This document shows positions 10,114 through 20,070 of a DNA stretch of 64,000 nucleotides, one piece after another (positions within the stretch are counted from its first letter, which is position 1; each line of letters starts with the position of its first letter). The stretch lies in contig JACIYT010000006.1 in NCBI GenBank assembly GCA_014359765.1, positions 1 to 64,000 of the forward strand, given 5' to 3'. Under the pieces are notes generated by a model that saw only the letters and a program-made list of their open reading frames with translations, was not told the DNA's origin and searched no databases. Origin of the DNA: Roseovarius sp. Lineage in GTDB: Bacteria; Pseudomonadota; Alphaproteobacteria; Rhodobacterales; Rhodobacteraceae. The position numbers and the translations under genes were made by a program.

Positions 10114-10560
10114 ATGCCCTCACATGCCGAAACGCGGGTGCTGCCCTATACGGCGGCGCAGATGTATGGGCTGGTGGCCGACGTGGCGCGCTATCCCGAA
10201 TTCCTGCCCTGGACGGCGGCGGCGCGGGTGCGCAAGGTGGTGCCGCAGGCGGATGGATCGGAGGTGATGGAGGCCGATCTGGTGATCAGCTTCAAGGTCT
10301 TCCGCGAGCGATTCGGCAGCCGCGTCGTGCTCTGGCCCGAGGCGCGCCGGATCGAGACCGAATATCTCGACGGGCCGTTCCGGCACATGCGCTCCAACTG
10401 GGTGTTTCGCGATGTGGAAGGGGGCTGCGAGGTCAGCTTTGACGTGGATTTCGCGTTCAGGAACAGGCTCTTGCAGTCGGCGGCCGAGATGTTCTTTCAC
10501 GAGGCGATGAAGCGGATCGTGCGCGCCTTCGAGACGCGCGCCGCGGCGCTTTACGGCTGA
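10114..10560 (+). CDS. COQ10/RatA-like START-domain protein (ubiquinone-binding)
   Basis: A 148-residue protein of the polyketide cyclase/START family (COQ10 in mitochondria, RatA-like annotation in bacteria). These proteins bind ubiquinone or related lipids and help respiration. The blocks TAAQMYGLVADVARYPEFLPW at the start and a C-terminal amphipathic helix after FHEAMKRIVRAFETRA fit the family. I chose ATG 10114, preceded by GGGAAAG, giving the usual family N-terminus. Its last 10 bases overlap the 3' end of the convergent pncC gene. The older toxin annotation of RatA is not supported by the context. Confidence 0.87.
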   Translation: MPSHAETRVLPYTAAQMYGLVADVARYPEFLPWTAAARVRKVVPQADGSEVMEADLVISFKVFRERFGSRVVLWPEARRIETEYLDGPFRHMRSNWVFRDVEGGCEVSFDVDFAFRNRLLQSAAEMFFHEAMKRIVRAFETRAAALYG

Positions 10561-11036
10561 GCGCCCTTCCTGAGCGCGGCGAGGAGCAGCGTCAGCGCGT
10601 GATCGCGGCTCAGGCGGCGGACCTCGGCGCGGCCCGGCGCGCCGAATTCGCGCGTCTCGGTATGGGTGGCAAAGCCCGTCCTGGCGAGGCCGAAACAGAC
10701 CCGACCCTCGGGCTTGAACTCCGATCCGCCAGGCCCGGCAATGCCGGTGATGGCCACGGCAAGCTGCGCGCGGCTATGGGACAGCGCGCCCTCGGCCATC
10801 TCGCGCGCGACCTCCTCCGAGACGGCGCCATGCGCCGCAAGCGTGGCGGGGCAAACGCCGAGCATCTCGGTCTTGGCGGCGTTGGAATAGGTGACAAAGC
10901 CGCGCTCGACCACCGCCGAGGATCCCGCCACATCGGTGAGCGCAACCGCCACCATGCCGCCTGTGCAGCTCTCGGCAGTGGCGACCATTATGCCATGTTT
11001 AATTGCTATATCAAGTATCTGCGCAGCAATGCTCAT
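10551..11036 (-). CDS. pncC: CinA C-terminal-type nicotinamide-nucleotide amidase PncC
   Basis: A 161-residue stand-alone CinA C-terminal domain, which deamidates nicotinamide mononucleotide to nicotinate mononucleotide in pyridine nucleotide salvage. The family signatures ATAESCTGG (near residue 19) with the catalytic Ser, the GSS-AVVERGFVTYSN block and AVAITGIAGPGG (near residue 93) are present. The N-terminal molybdopterin-like domain of full CinA is absent, as usual for PncC. Its ATG overlaps the pgpA stop as ATGA, so it is translationally coupled in an ispDF-pgpA-pncC unit. Confidence 0.93.
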   Translation of the reverse strand: MSIAAQILDIAIKHGIMVATAESCTGGMVAVALTDVAGSSAVVERGFVTYSNAAKTEMLGVCPATLAAHGAVSEEVAREMAEGALSHSRAQLAVAITGIAGPGGSEFKPEGRVCFGLARTGFATHTETREFGAPGRAEVRRLSRDHALTLLLAALRKGAQP

Positions 11037-11527
11037 GCAGGAACCCCATGCGCGAGTGCCGCCCCCAGAACCACGCAAACCGCCGCCGCAAGACCGGCGA
11101 GCAGGTCGTCGGCCATCACCCCGAAGGCACCGCCGCGCCGGTCGGCCCAGCCGATTGGCCCCGGTTTCCAGATATCGAAGAGGCGAAAGGCCGCGAAGGC
11201 CACGATCCAGCCGGGCCAGAGCGCGGTGAGCGGCGCGCCCACATGCGCCGCGCCGATCGAGACCGGCAGAAAGGCAACCCATTGCCCCGCCACCTCGTCG
11301 ATCACGATCCAGGACGGGTCCTTTTCCGTTTTTCCCATGATTTCCAGATGTGTGGCCCACCATCCTGATGCGATGACCACGATCAGCCCGAGCCCGAGAA
11401 GGCCCGGCCCCCCAAGCACATGCAGCGCCCAGGCCACCGGCAACGCCGCGAGCGAGCCCCAGGTGCCGGGCGCGGGGCGCAGGTGGCCAATTCCGAAAAA
11501 CGAGGCAATCAAGGTGGTTACGCGCAT
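11033..11527 (-). CDS. pgpA: Phosphatidylglycerophosphatase A
   Basis: Inner-membrane phosphatase that makes phosphatidylglycerol from phosphatidylglycerol phosphate. The 164-residue protein shows the PgpA signatures [19 protein letters not shown] at the N-terminus, a central [10 protein letters not shown] motif and the [18 protein letters not shown] block, with about three or four membrane segments. The start overlaps the 3' end of ispDF by 10 bases and the stop overlaps pncC by 4, which indicates cotranscription. Length is normal. Confidence 0.95.
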   Translation of the reverse strand: MRVTTLIASFFGIGHLRPAPGTWGSLAALPVAWALHVLGGPGLLGLGLIVVIASGWWATHLEIMGKTEKDPSWIVIDEVAGQWVAFLPVSIGAAHVGAPLTALWPGWIVAFAAFRLFDIWKPGPIGWADRRGGAFGVMADDLLAGLAAAVCVVLGAALAHGVPA

Positions 11528-12651
11528 GTCTTCACCAAGGTCACGACGGTCTGCGCGGCGATGCCCTCTTCGCGCCCGGCAAAGCCGAGCCGCTCGGTCG
11601 TCGTCGCCTTGACCGAGATGCGCCCCAACTCCACGCCGGCAATCGCGCCAAGGCGCGCGCGCATGGCCTCCGAATGGGGGCCGATCCTCGGTCGCTCGCA
11701 GATGAGAGTGACATCCATATTGCTGATAGCAAAACCTTTTTTAGCCGCGAGCGCGACCGCATGGCGCAGGAAGACATGGCTCTCGGCCCCCTTCCATTGC
11801 GGATCGGAGGGCGGGAAATGCCGCCCGATATCGCCCTCGGCCAGCGCCCCATAGATCGCATCGGCGAGCGCGTGCAGCCCGACATCGGCGTCCGAATGCC
11901 CCTGGAGCCCGCGCCCATGCGGCACGGCCACGCCGCAGATCATGCAGTGATCCCCCGGCCCGAAGCGGTGCACGTCAAAGCCGGTGCCGGTGCGAATGTC
12001 CATATGCCCTCCGAGAATGCGCCCTGCGCGCTCGAAATCGCCGGGCGCTGTGATCTTGAGATTGTCGGGATGACCCGGTGTGATCGTGACCGCAAGCCCC
12101 GCCGCCCGCGCCACTGCCACATCGTCATCGGCCTCACCCTCATGGGCGCGATGCGCAGTGAGAATGGCCTCGAAATCAAAGCCTTGCGGCGTCTGCGCGG
12201 CAAACAGCCCGGCGCGATGCAGCGTGCCTGTGACGCGGCCATCGGCCCCGGTCCAGAGCGCATCGGTCACGGCGCATCCGGGCGCGGCGGCGGGCGCGCC
12301 AGCCTCGAGCGCGTCGAGCACGCCGCGCGTGACAGCGGCAGGCAGGGTGGCGCGGGCAGCATCGTGGATGAGCACATGGCGCGGCGCCGCGCCGTGGCGC
12401 GCGAGATGGTCGAGCCCGTTGAGCACCGAGGCGCGGCGCGTCGCGCCGCCCGCCGTGACCTCGACGCCGGCCGGCGCGCGGTCCATGTCGTCGGGATGCA
12501 GCACGAGGACCGTGCGCCTGACAAGGGGGGCAAGCGCGGCGATGCTCCAGTCGATCACGCGGCGGCCAGCGAGGGGCTGCCACTGCTTGGGCAGCGCCCC
12601 GCCCGCGCGTGTGCCCCGGCCAGCGGCAAGGATGAGTGCGGCGACGGTCAT
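11518..12651 (-). CDS. ispDF: Bifunctional IspD/IspF of the MEP isoprenoid pathway
   Basis: A fusion of 2-C-methyl-D-erythritol 4-phosphate cytidylyltransferase (IspD, residues about 1-215) and MECDP synthase (IspF, about 218-377). IspD shows [17 protein letters not shown] and the LIHDAARA motif; IspF starts with [11 protein letters not shown] and has the zinc-site [15 protein letters not shown] and the C-terminal [10 protein letters not shown] block. The fused form is common in alphaproteobacteria. It skips the separate CMK step, so IspE is expected elsewhere. It leads the pgpA-pncC unit and is divergent from dusB. Confidence 0.97.
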   Translation of the reverse strand: MTVAALILAAGRGTRAGGALPKQWQPLAGRRVIDWSIAALAPLVRRTVLVLHPDDMDRAPAGVEVTAGGATRRASVLNGLDHLARHGAAPRHVLIHDAARATLPAAVTRGVLDALEAGAPAAAPGCAVTDALWTGADGRVTGTLHRAGLFAAQTPQGFDFEAILTAHRAHEGEADDDVAVARAAGLAVTITPGHPDNLKITAPGDFERAGRILGGHMDIRTGTGFDVHRFGPGDHCMICGVAVPHGRGLQGHSDADVGLHALADAIYGALAEGDIGRHFPPSDPQWKGAESHVFLRHAVALAAKKGFAISNMDVTLICERPRIGPHSEAMRARLGAIAGVELGRISVKATTTERLGFAGREEGIAAQTVVTLVKTCA

Positions 12652-12811
12652 GCGCCCTGATTACGGCGCGGCGCGGGCGAGCGCAATGGCGGGGCAACTG
12701 CCCATAATTCAGGCAGATGCACCGGGGCGGGCAGCGAATTCGCCGTTGCGGCGTTGTTCGCCGGGGGGGCGCGGGGTAAAAGGGCGGGGTTGCACAAGGA
12801 ATGGGCAAACC

Positions 12812-13795
12812 ATGCTGACTTTGGGCCAGAGGCCCCTCACCCCGCCGGTCCTGCTCGCGCCGATGGCCGGAATCACCGATCTGCCGTTTCGCGAACTGGT
12901 GAGCGGGTTTGGCGCGGGGCTGGTGATGAGCGAGATGATCGCCAGCCAGGAGATGCTGAGCGCGCGCCCCGGCGTGCGCGAAAAGGCGGAGCTGGGGCTT
13001 GGCGCGGCCAATACCTCGGTGCAGATCGCGGGCTGCGAGGCGGGACCGATGGCGGAGGTGGCGCGCCGGCTTGTCGGCGAAGGCGCGCGGGTGATCGACA
13101 TCAACATGGGCTGCCCGGCGAAAAAGGTGACGCGGGCGCGCGGTGCAGGCGCCGCCGGATCGGCGCTGATGCGCGACCCCGATCACGCGCTGCGGCTGAT
13201 CGCGGCGGTAACCGCGGCGGTCGATGTGCCGGTGACGCTCAAGATGCGGCTGGGCTGGGATGACGCGAGCCGCAACGCGGCGCAGATCGCGGCGCGTGCC
13301 GAAGGCGCGGGCGTGGCGATGATCACGGTGCACGGGCGCACGCGCTGTCAGTTCTACAAGGGGCACGCGGACTGGGTGGCGATTCGGGCGGTCAAGGACG
13401 CGGTGCGCGTGCCGGTCATCGCCAACGGCGACATCACCGATCTCGAATCGGCGCGGCGCGCGCTGGCGCTCTCGGGGGCGGACGGCGTGATGATCGGGCG
13501 CGGCGCGCAAGGCCGGCCCTGGTTGCTGGCGGAAATCGCGGCGGCGCTATTCGGTGCGCCCGCGCCGCGCATCCCCGATGGCGCGGCGCTGGCCGATCTG
13601 GTGGCGGGGCATCACGCGGCGATGCTGTCCTTCCACGGCACGGATCTCGGCGGGCGCGTCGCGCGCAAGCATCTGGGCTGGTACATGGACCGCGCTGCCA
13701 CGCCGCCCGGCCTGCGCCGCGAGGTGCTGACCGCCGCACCGGGGCAGGTGGCGCGCCTTCTGCCCGATGCCTTCGGGCTGAGGCGCGCGGCATGA
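12812..13795 (+). CDS. dusB: tRNA-dihydrouridine synthase (DusB/NifR3)
   Basis: FMN-dependent enzyme reducing uridine to dihydrouridine in tRNA. The 327-residue protein carries LAPMAGITDLPFRELV, the INMGCPAKKVT motif with the catalytic Cys (near residue 105), and the VIANGDI and MIGRGAQGRPWL phosphate-binding blocks. I chose ATG 12812, with AAGGA about 10 bases upstream; a longer open frame upstream has no family-like sequence. The gene is the nifR3 of rhodobacters and its stop overlaps the ntrB ATG as ATGA, the classic nifR3-ntrB-ntrC order. Confidence 0.95.
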   Translation: MLTLGQRPLTPPVLLAPMAGITDLPFRELVSGFGAGLVMSEMIASQEMLSARPGVREKAELGLGAANTSVQIAGCEAGPMAEVARRLVGEGARVIDINMGCPAKKVTRARGAGAAGSALMRDPDHALRLIAAVTAAVDVPVTLKMRLGWDDASRNAAQIAARAEGAGVAMITVHGRTRCQFYKGHADWVAIRAVKDAVRVPVIANGDITDLESARRALALSGADGVMIGRGAQGRPWLLAEIAAALFGAPAPRIPDGAALADLVAGHHAAMLSFHGTDLGGRVARKHLGWYMDRAATPPGLRREVLTAAPGQVARLLPDAFGLRRAA

Positions 13796-14862
13796 GCGCG
13801 GATGAGCCGCTCTGGGCCTCCTTGCCCGTGCCCGCCCTGGTCATCGACGCAGGCGACCGGATCGTGCGGGTGAACCCTGCGGCGGAGGATTTCCTGATCG
13901 GCTCGGCGCGGGCGCTCATGGATGTGCCGCTCTGGGACCGGCTGGCGGTCGATGCGCCGCTCGAAGAGGCCTTTGCCCGCGCGAGGCAGAGCGGCGCGCC
14001 GCTCTTTGTCAACGATGTGGACGTGGGCACGGGCGCGCGCGCGCCGGTGATGTGCAACCTCCAGATTGCGCCGCTGGCGGGGGCGCCGGGGCAGATGCTG
14101 CTGCTGATCGCCCCGCGCGAGCTCGCCGGGCGGGTGGGGCAGAATTCCACCGTCCGGGCCGCCGCGCGCTCGGCCATCGGCATGGCCGAGATGCTGGCGC
14201 ATGAGATCAAGAACCCCCTCGCCGGGATCACCGGCGCGGCGCAGCTTCTGTCGATGACGCTCGGACCCGAGGATCGCGAGCTGACCGATCTCATCGTGAG
14301 CGAGAGCCGCCGGATCGTGGCGCTGCTGGAGCGGGTGGAGCAATTCGGCAATATCAGCGCGCCGCACCTTGCCGCGGTCAACCTGCATGACGTGCTCGAC
14401 CGGGCGCGGCGCTCGGCGATGCTGGGCTTTGCCGCGGGGATGCGCATCGTCGAGGATTACGACCCCTCGCTGCCGCCCGCGCTTGGCGATGGCGACCAGC
14501 TGTTGCAGGTGGTGCTCAACCTGCTCAGGAACGCCGCCGAGGCCGCGCCGCAGGGCCATGGCACGATCCGGCTGCGCAGCTGTTACGACGCGACGCTGCG
14601 GGTGCGGCGGAAAGGCGGCACACGCGCCCTGCCGCTGCATCTGGAGGTGATCGACGACGGGCCGGGCCTGCCGCCGGAAATCGCCGGCGAGGTGTTCGAG
14701 CCGTTCGTGTCCGGGCGCGAGAACGGCACCGGGCTCGGCCTCGCGCTGGCGGCAAAGATCGTCGCGGATCATGGCGGCTGGATCTCGGTCGAATCGGTGC
14801 CGGGGCGCACGGTGTTCCGGATTTCGCTGCAACGCGCGGACGCGCAGGAAGAGGGAGGCTGA
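13792..14862 (+). CDS. ntrB: Nitrogen-regulation sensor histidine kinase NtrB
   Basis: Cytosolic kinase/phosphatase that sets NtrC phosphorylation according to nitrogen status, usually through PII. The 356-residue protein has a PAS domain (about 10-115), the H-box MLAHEIKNPLAGI (His near 139) and HATPase motifs (NLLRNAAEAA, DDGPGLPPE, GTGLGLALA). No membrane segment is seen. It overlaps dusB by four bases and is followed 3 bp later by ntrC, so it sits in one operon with its partner. Confidence 0.95.
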   Translation: MSADEPLWASLPVPALVIDAGDRIVRVNPAAEDFLIGSARALMDVPLWDRLAVDAPLEEAFARARQSGAPLFVNDVDVGTGARAPVMCNLQIAPLAGAPGQMLLLIAPRELAGRVGQNSTVRAAARSAIGMAEMLAHEIKNPLAGITGAAQLLSMTLGPEDRELTDLIVSESRRIVALLERVEQFGNISAPHLAAVNLHDVLDRARRSAMLGFAAGMRIVEDYDPSLPPALGDGDQLLQVVLNLLRNAAEAAPQGHGTIRLRSCYDATLRVRRKGGTRALPLHLEVIDDGPGLPPEIAGEVFEPFVSGRENGTGLGLALAAKIVADHGGWISVESVPGRTVFRISLQRADAQEEGG

Positions 14863-14865
14863 GGC

Positions 14866-16227
14866 ATGGATGGCACGGTTCTGGTGGCCGATGATGATCG
14901 CACGATCCGCACGGTCCTGACCCAGGCGCTGACGCGCGCGGGCTGCAAGGTCCATGCCACCTCGTCGCTCACCACGCTGATGCGCTGGGTGGCGGAGGGG
15001 CGCGGCGACGTAGTGATTTCGGATGTGATGATGCCCGATGGCAACGGGCTCGAGATGCTGCCCAGGATCGCCCAGGACCGGCCCGGCCTGCCGGTGATCG
15101 TGATCTCGGCGCAGAACACGATCATGACCGCGATCAAGGCCGCCGAGGCGGAGGCGTTCGACTATCTGCCCAAGCCGTTCGATCTGCCCGACCTGATGAA
15201 GCGCACGGCGCGGGCGCTCGCCGCGCGCGAGCGCATGGAGGGGCGGACGATCCCCGAGGAGCGGCCCGAGGACCTGCCGCTGATCGGCCGCAGCCCGGCG
15301 ATGCAGGCGCTCTACAAGGTGGTGGCGCAGGTGATGCATGCCGACCTGCCGCTGATGATCTGTGGCGAATCGGGCACCGGCAAGAGCCTCGTGGCGCGCG
15401 CGATCCACGATTACTCGGACCGGCGCAGCCTGCCCTTCGTCACCGTGACCGCGGCGGATCTGCACGATCTGGAGGGGCCCGCGCAGGTCATGGCGCGGGT
15501 GCGCGGCGGCACGCTCGTGCTCGACGAGGTGAGCGACCTGCCGCCGGAGATCCAGGGCCGGGTGGTGCGGATGATGGAGGCGCCGGGCGAGAGCGTGCCG
15601 CGTTTCGTCGCGACGAGCCGGGTGGCGCCTGCGCGCGCGCTGGAGGAGGGGGGCCTGCGCGAGGATCTCTATTACCGGCTGAGCGGGGTGGTGATCGACG
15701 TGCCCGCGCTGCGCAACCGGATCGAGGACATCGCGATCCTTGCCACGCATTTCCTCGGCCGCGAGGACCGCCCCGGCGCGCCCGAGCGGCGGCTCTCGGA
15801 GGAGGCGCTGGAGCTCATGCGCGCCTATAGCTGGCCGGGCAACGTGCGCCAGCTCGAGAATGCGATGCGGCGGCTGGCGCTCACCGCGCAGGCCGAGGTG
15901 ATCGGGCGGGCCGAGCTGGCCGCGGTCATCGGCGCCGAGCCCCGCGCCGAGCCGGTGATGCGTCCGGGCCGTGGCGAGACCCTCTCCGGCGCGGTCGCCG
16001 CGCATCTGCGGCGCTATTTCGACCTGCACGGCGGCGAGATGCCGCCCTCGGGGCTTCATGCGCGCCTGCTGCGCGAGGTGGAGGCGCCGCTCATCGAGAT
16101 CGCGCTCGAGGCGACGGGGGGCAACCAGATCCGCTGCGCCGAGCTTCTGGGCATCAACCGCAACACGCTGCGCAAGAAGATGACCGATCTGGATATTCGC
16201 GTGACACGGCGCCGCAAGTTGATGTAA
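14866..16227 (+). CDS. ntrC: Nitrogen-regulation response regulator NtrC, GAFTGA-less
   Basis: A 453-residue response regulator: receiver domain (about 1-120, with DDDR and the phospho-acceptor in [13 protein letters not shown]), AAA+ domain with Walker A GESGTGKS, and a Fis-type HTH at the C-terminus ([19 protein letters not shown]). The segment between Walker A and the Walker B-like block [13 protein letters not shown] is shortened, and the ELFGHEKGAFTGA loop that contacts sigma-54 is missing. Rhodobacter capsulatus NtrC has the same loss and is known to activate sigma-70 promoters. Activation of sigma-70 promoters is therefore likely here too. Confidence 0.95.
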   Translation: MDGTVLVADDDRTIRTVLTQALTRAGCKVHATSSLTTLMRWVAEGRGDVVISDVMMPDGNGLEMLPRIAQDRPGLPVIVISAQNTIMTAIKAAEAEAFDYLPKPFDLPDLMKRTARALAARERMEGRTIPEERPEDLPLIGRSPAMQALYKVVAQVMHADLPLMICGESGTGKSLVARAIHDYSDRRSLPFVTVTAADLHDLEGPAQVMARVRGGTLVLDEVSDLPPEIQGRVVRMMEAPGESVPRFVATSRVAPARALEEGGLREDLYYRLSGVVIDVPALRNRIEDIAILATHFLGREDRPGAPERRLSEEALELMRAYSWPGNVRQLENAMRRLALTAQAEVIGRAELAAVIGAEPRAEPVMRPGRGETLSGAVAAHLRRYFDLHGGEMPPSGLHARLLREVEAPLIEIALEATGGNQIRCAELLGINRNTLRKKMTDLDIRVTRRRKLM

Positions 16228-16242
16228 AACTGCAACAGATAT

Positions 16243-18591
16243 GTGGCGATGATGGCATGGGCCGCGTTCGTCGCCCATATGTTGAGGGGTGGCGCGGGCC
16301 GCCCACAACCAGGGCCAGGGGGCGGCGTGGCGAAACGGACACGCGATGCGGATGGATCGGCGCGGGGCGGGCGCAGGCGCGGGCGGCTGCGCAACCTCCG
16401 GGGCTGGGGGGGCTTTGGCCTCGTGCTGCTCGGCCCGGTGATGGCGGTGCTCACCTATCTGGTGATGGGGCCGCTCGACCGGGGGAGCGGGTCGGACGTG
16501 CTGCGGCTCGTGCTGCTGACGGACATGATCTATGTGCTGGTGGTCGCGGGGCTGGTGCTGCGGCAGGTGGCGCGGATGGTGGCGGCGCGGCGCTCGCGCT
16601 CGGCGGGATCGCGGCTGCACCTGCGGCTGACCGGCGTTTTCGCGGTCATGGCGCTCTTGCCGACGGTCTCGGTCGCGCTGTTTGCCATGCTGTCGATCAA
16701 CATGGGGCTGGAGGCATGGTTTTCCGACCGGGTGGGGCGCGTGGTGGACAGTTCGGTGGCCGCGGCGCAGGCCTACGAGGAGGAACACCGCCGCGATCTG
16801 GTGGCCGACGCGCAGGTTCTGGCGCGGGTGATCGACGCCACGCGGCGCGCCACGGTGTTCATGGGCGATGGCGATATCCGGCAGGTCCTCTCCTCCGGCC
16901 AGCGCGAGATCCAGCGCGGCCTCAAGGAAGCCTTCGTGATCGACGGCACCGGCGAGATCCGGGCGCGCGGCGAGCGGTCCTATCTCTTCGATTACGAGCG
17001 CCCGAGCCCCGGGCAGATCGCGCAGGCGCGCGCCGAGGGCGTGCTCGTGATCCGCGACTGGGACAATGACGAATTCCGCGCGCTGCTGCCGCTCGCGGCC
17101 TTCCCCGACCGGCTGCTTTATGTCAGCCGCGAGGTGGATGGCGCGATCCTCAACCTGCTCGACGATACGCAGGAGACCGCCGTCTTCTACAAGCAACGCG
17201 AGAGCGAGCGCGGTCGCGTGCTGTTCGAGTTCGGGCTGGTCTATCTCGGCTTTGCGGTGATCCTGATCCTCGCGGCGATCTGGCTGGGCATGTGGTTCGC
17301 CGAGCGGCTGTCGCGGCCGGTGGGGCGGCTCACCTCGGCGGCGCAGCGGGTGGGCGAGGGGGATCTCGACACGCAGGTGCGCGAGGAGGCGGGCGATGAC
17401 GAGATTGCCCAGCTGAGCCGCTATTTCAACCAGATGACCCGCCAGCTCAAGCGCCAGCGCGACCGGCTGCTGGCCAATACCCGCCAGATCGAGCGGCGGC
17501 GCCGGCTGTTTGATTCGGTTCTCGGCTCGGTCTCGTCCGGGGTTGTGGGGCTCGATGCGCAGGGGCGGGTGACCTTTGTCAACCGCGCCGCCGCGCGGCT
17601 GCTCGACTGGCAGGAGGATCAGCAGTCGCTGCCGATCAGCGTCGCGGTGCCCGAGTTCGGCGCGCTCTTCGAGCGCCTCACCCAGAGCGCGGCCGGCTTC
17701 GTTCAGGAGGAAATCCGCGTCAGCCGCGGACCGCGGCAGGAGAACCTGCTGGTGCGCATGTCCACGCGCCAATCCGAGGGCGGCGCGCGCGAGGGATATG
17801 TGGTGGCCTTCGACGATGTGACCGACCTGGTGAGCGCGCAGCGCATGGCCGCCTGGGGCGACGTGGCGCGGCGCATCGCGCATGAGATCAAGAACCCGCT
17901 CACCCCGATCTCGCTGAGCGCCGAGCGAATCAAGCGCAAATTCGCCCGCCAGCTGCCCGAAGGCGAGGCGCGCCAGCTCGAGGAGCTGACCGATGTGGTG
18001 GTGCGCCAGACCAACGACCTGCGCCGCATCGTCGATGAATTCTCGCGATTCGCCCGGATGCCCGAGCCGCAGACCCGCGTCGAGAGCCTGAGCCGCGTGC
18101 TGCGCGAGGCGGTGCTGTTGCAGGAGGCCGGGCAGCCCGGGGTGCTTTTCGAGCTGGCGCTCGAGGACGGGCCGCTGCCGGCGCGGATCGACGCGGCGAT
18201 GATCGGGCAGGCGCTCACCAACCTGATCAAGAATGCCGGCGAGGCGATCGAGAGCCTCCGGGAGGCGGGCGCGCCCGAGGGCCATGCACCGCAGATCCGC
18301 ATCGAGAGCCGCGAAGAGGCGGGGCAGGCGGTGATCGCCATTTCCGACAACGGGATCGGCCTGCCCGAGGACCGCGCGCGGCTGTTCGAGCCCTACGTGA
18401 CCACGCGCGACAAGGGCACCGGCCTCGGCCTGCCCATCGTCCGCAAGATCATCGAGGAGCACGGCGGCACGCTGGTGCTCGAGGATGCCGCGCCTTTCGC
18501 GCCCGGCGCGCGCGCGGGCGCGCGGGCGGTTGTGCGGCTGCCGCTCCTGCCGGCAAGCGAAACCAGCGAGGCGGCCCGCGCGGCCGAGTGA
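16243..18591 (+). CDS. ntrY: Membrane sensor histidine kinase NtrY
   Basis: A 782-residue kinase partnered with NtrX. It has an Arg-rich N-terminus, membrane segments (about 50-70, 80-105, 130-150 and 330-350) enclosing a periplasmic sensor region, HAMP (from about 350), PAS (about 425-530), the H-box RRIAHEIKNPLTPI and HATPase motifs (NLIKNAGEAI, GTGLGLPIV). The 5' end is uncertain: GTG 16243 gives the longest form, while GTG 16327 (AGGGGG upstream) gives a start MAKRTRDADG closer to family members. Ten bases separate it from ntrX. Confidence 0.93.
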   Translation: MAMMAWAAFVAHMLRGGAGRPQPGPGGGVAKRTRDADGSARGGRRRGRLRNLRGWGGFGLVLLGPVMAVLTYLVMGPLDRGSGSDVLRLVLLTDMIYVLVVAGLVLRQVARMVAARRSRSAGSRLHLRLTGVFAVMALLPTVSVALFAMLSINMGLEAWFSDRVGRVVDSSVAAAQAYEEEHRRDLVADAQVLARVIDATRRATVFMGDGDIRQVLSSGQREIQRGLKEAFVIDGTGEIRARGERSYLFDYERPSPGQIAQARAEGVLVIRDWDNDEFRALLPLAAFPDRLLYVSREVDGAILNLLDDTQETAVFYKQRESERGRVLFEFGLVYLGFAVILILAAIWLGMWFAERLSRPVGRLTSAAQRVGEGDLDTQVREEAGDDEIAQLSRYFNQMTRQLKRQRDRLLANTRQIERRRRLFDSVLGSVSSGVVGLDAQGRVTFVNRAAARLLDWQEDQQSLPISVAVPEFGALFERLTQSAAGFVQEEIRVSRGPRQENLLVRMSTRQSEGGAREGYVVAFDDVTDLVSAQRMAAWGDVARRIAHEIKNPLTPISLSAERIKRKFARQLPEGEARQLEELTDVVVRQTNDLRRIVDEFSRFARMPEPQTRVESLSRVLREAVLLQEAGQPGVLFELALEDGPLPARIDAAMIGQALTNLIKNAGEAIESLREAGAPEGHAPQIRIESREEAGQAVIAISDNGIGLPEDRARLFEPYVTTRDKGTGLGLPIVRKIIEEHGGTLVLEDAAPFAPGARAGARAVVRLPLLPASETSEAARAAE

Positions 18592-18600
18592 GGGGGACCC

Positions 18601-19983
18601 ATGAGTGACATCCTGATCGTCGATGACGAGCGCGATATCCGCGAGCTGATCTCGGACATTCTCGAGGATGAGGGCTATGCCACGCGACGCGCGGGCAATT
18701 CCGACGAGGCAATGGCCGCGATCCGCGCCGAGCCGCCCGGCCTCCTGATCCTCGATATCTGGCTCAAGGACAGCCGGATGGACGGCATCGACATCCTCAA
18801 GACGGTCAAGCGCGATTACCCGGACGTGCCGGTGGTGATCATCTCCGGCCATGGCAATATCGAGATTGCCGTCGCCGCGATCAAGCAGGGCGCCTATGAC
18901 TTCATCGAAAAGCCGTTCAACATCGACCAGCTGATGGTGGTGATCCGGCGCGGCATGGAGACGAGCCGGCTGCGCCGCGAGAACCAGGCGCTGAAACGGC
19001 GCGAGACCGCGCCCTCGGAGATGCTGGGCGATTCGCCCGCCTTTCGCGCGCTCATGGGCAAGCTCGAGAAGGTCACGCGCTCCAATGGCCGGGTGATGCT
19101 CACCGGCCCGTCCGGGTCGGGCAAGGAACTGGCCGCGCGCTACATCCATGCCAATTCGGCCCGCAGCCAGTGCCCGTTCGTCACCGTCGCCTGTGCCTCG
19201 GTCGCGGCCGAGCGCATGGAGGAGGTGCTGTTCGGGCGCGAAGACCCCGAGACGGGTATCGCGCAGGGGCTTCTGGAGGAGGCGAATGGCGGGGTGCTCT
19301 ATCTCGACGAGGTGGCCGACCTGCCCGGGGGCACGCAATCCAAGCTGCTGCGCGTGCTGGTCGATCAGACCTTTTCGCGCGTGGGGGGCGCGGCGCGGCT
19401 CAAGGTCGATATGCGGGTGATTTCCTCGACCAGCCGCGACCTCGAGGCCGAGATCGCCGCCGGCCGGTTCCGGCGCGAACTCTATCACCGGCTCAACGTG
19501 GTGCCGGTGCCGGTGCCGGGGCTGGAGGAGCGGCGCGAGGATATCCCGCGCCTGGCCGAGCATTTCATCGGCCTTCTGCACGCCACGCAGGGCCTGCCCT
19601 TGCGCGCGCTCTCGGAGGAGGCGGCGGCACTGCTCCAGACGATGAACTGGCCCGGCAATGTCCGGCAGTTGCGCAACGTGATCGAGCGGGTGCTGATTCT
19701 CGGCGAGGGCAGCGGCCCGATCGCTGCCGCCGAAATCCCCGCCGAGGCCGTGACCCCTGCCGGGGAGGGGCGGATCGTGATCTCGGGATCGGTCGCCATG
19801 CTGCCGCTGCGCGAGGCGCGCGAGGCCTTCGAGCGCGAATATCTCACCACCCAGATCAACCGCTTCGGCGGCAATATCAGCCGCACCGCGGAATTCGTCG
19901 GCATGGAGCGCAGCGCGCTCCACCGCAAGCTGAAGTCGCTCGGCGTGGTGGGCAATCCGCGCGAGAGCGAGGCGGCGGAGTAA
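18601..19983 (+). CDS. ntrX: Response regulator NtrX
   Basis: A 460-residue regulator acting with NtrY in nitrogen and redox/envelope control in alphaproteobacteria. The receiver domain (DDERDIRELI, phospho-Asp in LLILDIWLKDSRMDG), AAA+ domain (Walker A TGPSGSGKELAARYIH) and Fis-type HTH (NISRTAEFVGMERSALHRKLK) are in order. As is usual for NtrX, no GAFTGA motif is present (the loop reads LFGREDPETGIAQG), so it is not expected to activate sigma-54. It ends the ntr cluster; the hfq/hflX genes that often follow in relatives are not here. Confidence 0.95.
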   Translation: MSDILIVDDERDIRELISDILEDEGYATRRAGNSDEAMAAIRAEPPGLLILDIWLKDSRMDGIDILKTVKRDYPDVPVVIISGHGNIEIAVAAIKQGAYDFIEKPFNIDQLMVVIRRGMETSRLRRENQALKRRETAPSEMLGDSPAFRALMGKLEKVTRSNGRVMLTGPSGSGKELAARYIHANSARSQCPFVTVACASVAAERMEEVLFGREDPETGIAQGLLEEANGGVLYLDEVADLPGGTQSKLLRVLVDQTFSRVGGAARLKVDMRVISSTSRDLEAEIAAGRFRRELYHRLNVVPVPVPGLEERREDIPRLAEHFIGLLHATQGLPLRALSEEAAALLQTMNWPGNVRQLRNVIERVLILGEGSGPIAAAEIPAEAVTPAGEGRIVISGSVAMLPLREAREAFEREYLTTQINRFGGNISRTAEFVGMERSALHRKLKSLGVVGNPRESEAAE

Positions 19984-20070
19984 GCCGCCGCCGACCGGCC
20001 GGCCAGGCCAACGCATGAAGGCGAAACGGGCCGCGCCGCCCGGCGACCGGCGGCGGGCGATTGGCGGGCG

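Noticed and set aside
10114-10560. RatA toxin annotation
   Set aside because: No antitoxin partner is present and the protein is a COQ10-like START domain.
13612-20016. Open frame of more than 2,100 codons on the minus strand over ntrB-ntrX
   Set aside because: It mirrors GC-rich codons of well-supported genes on the other strand and has the composition of a shadow frame.
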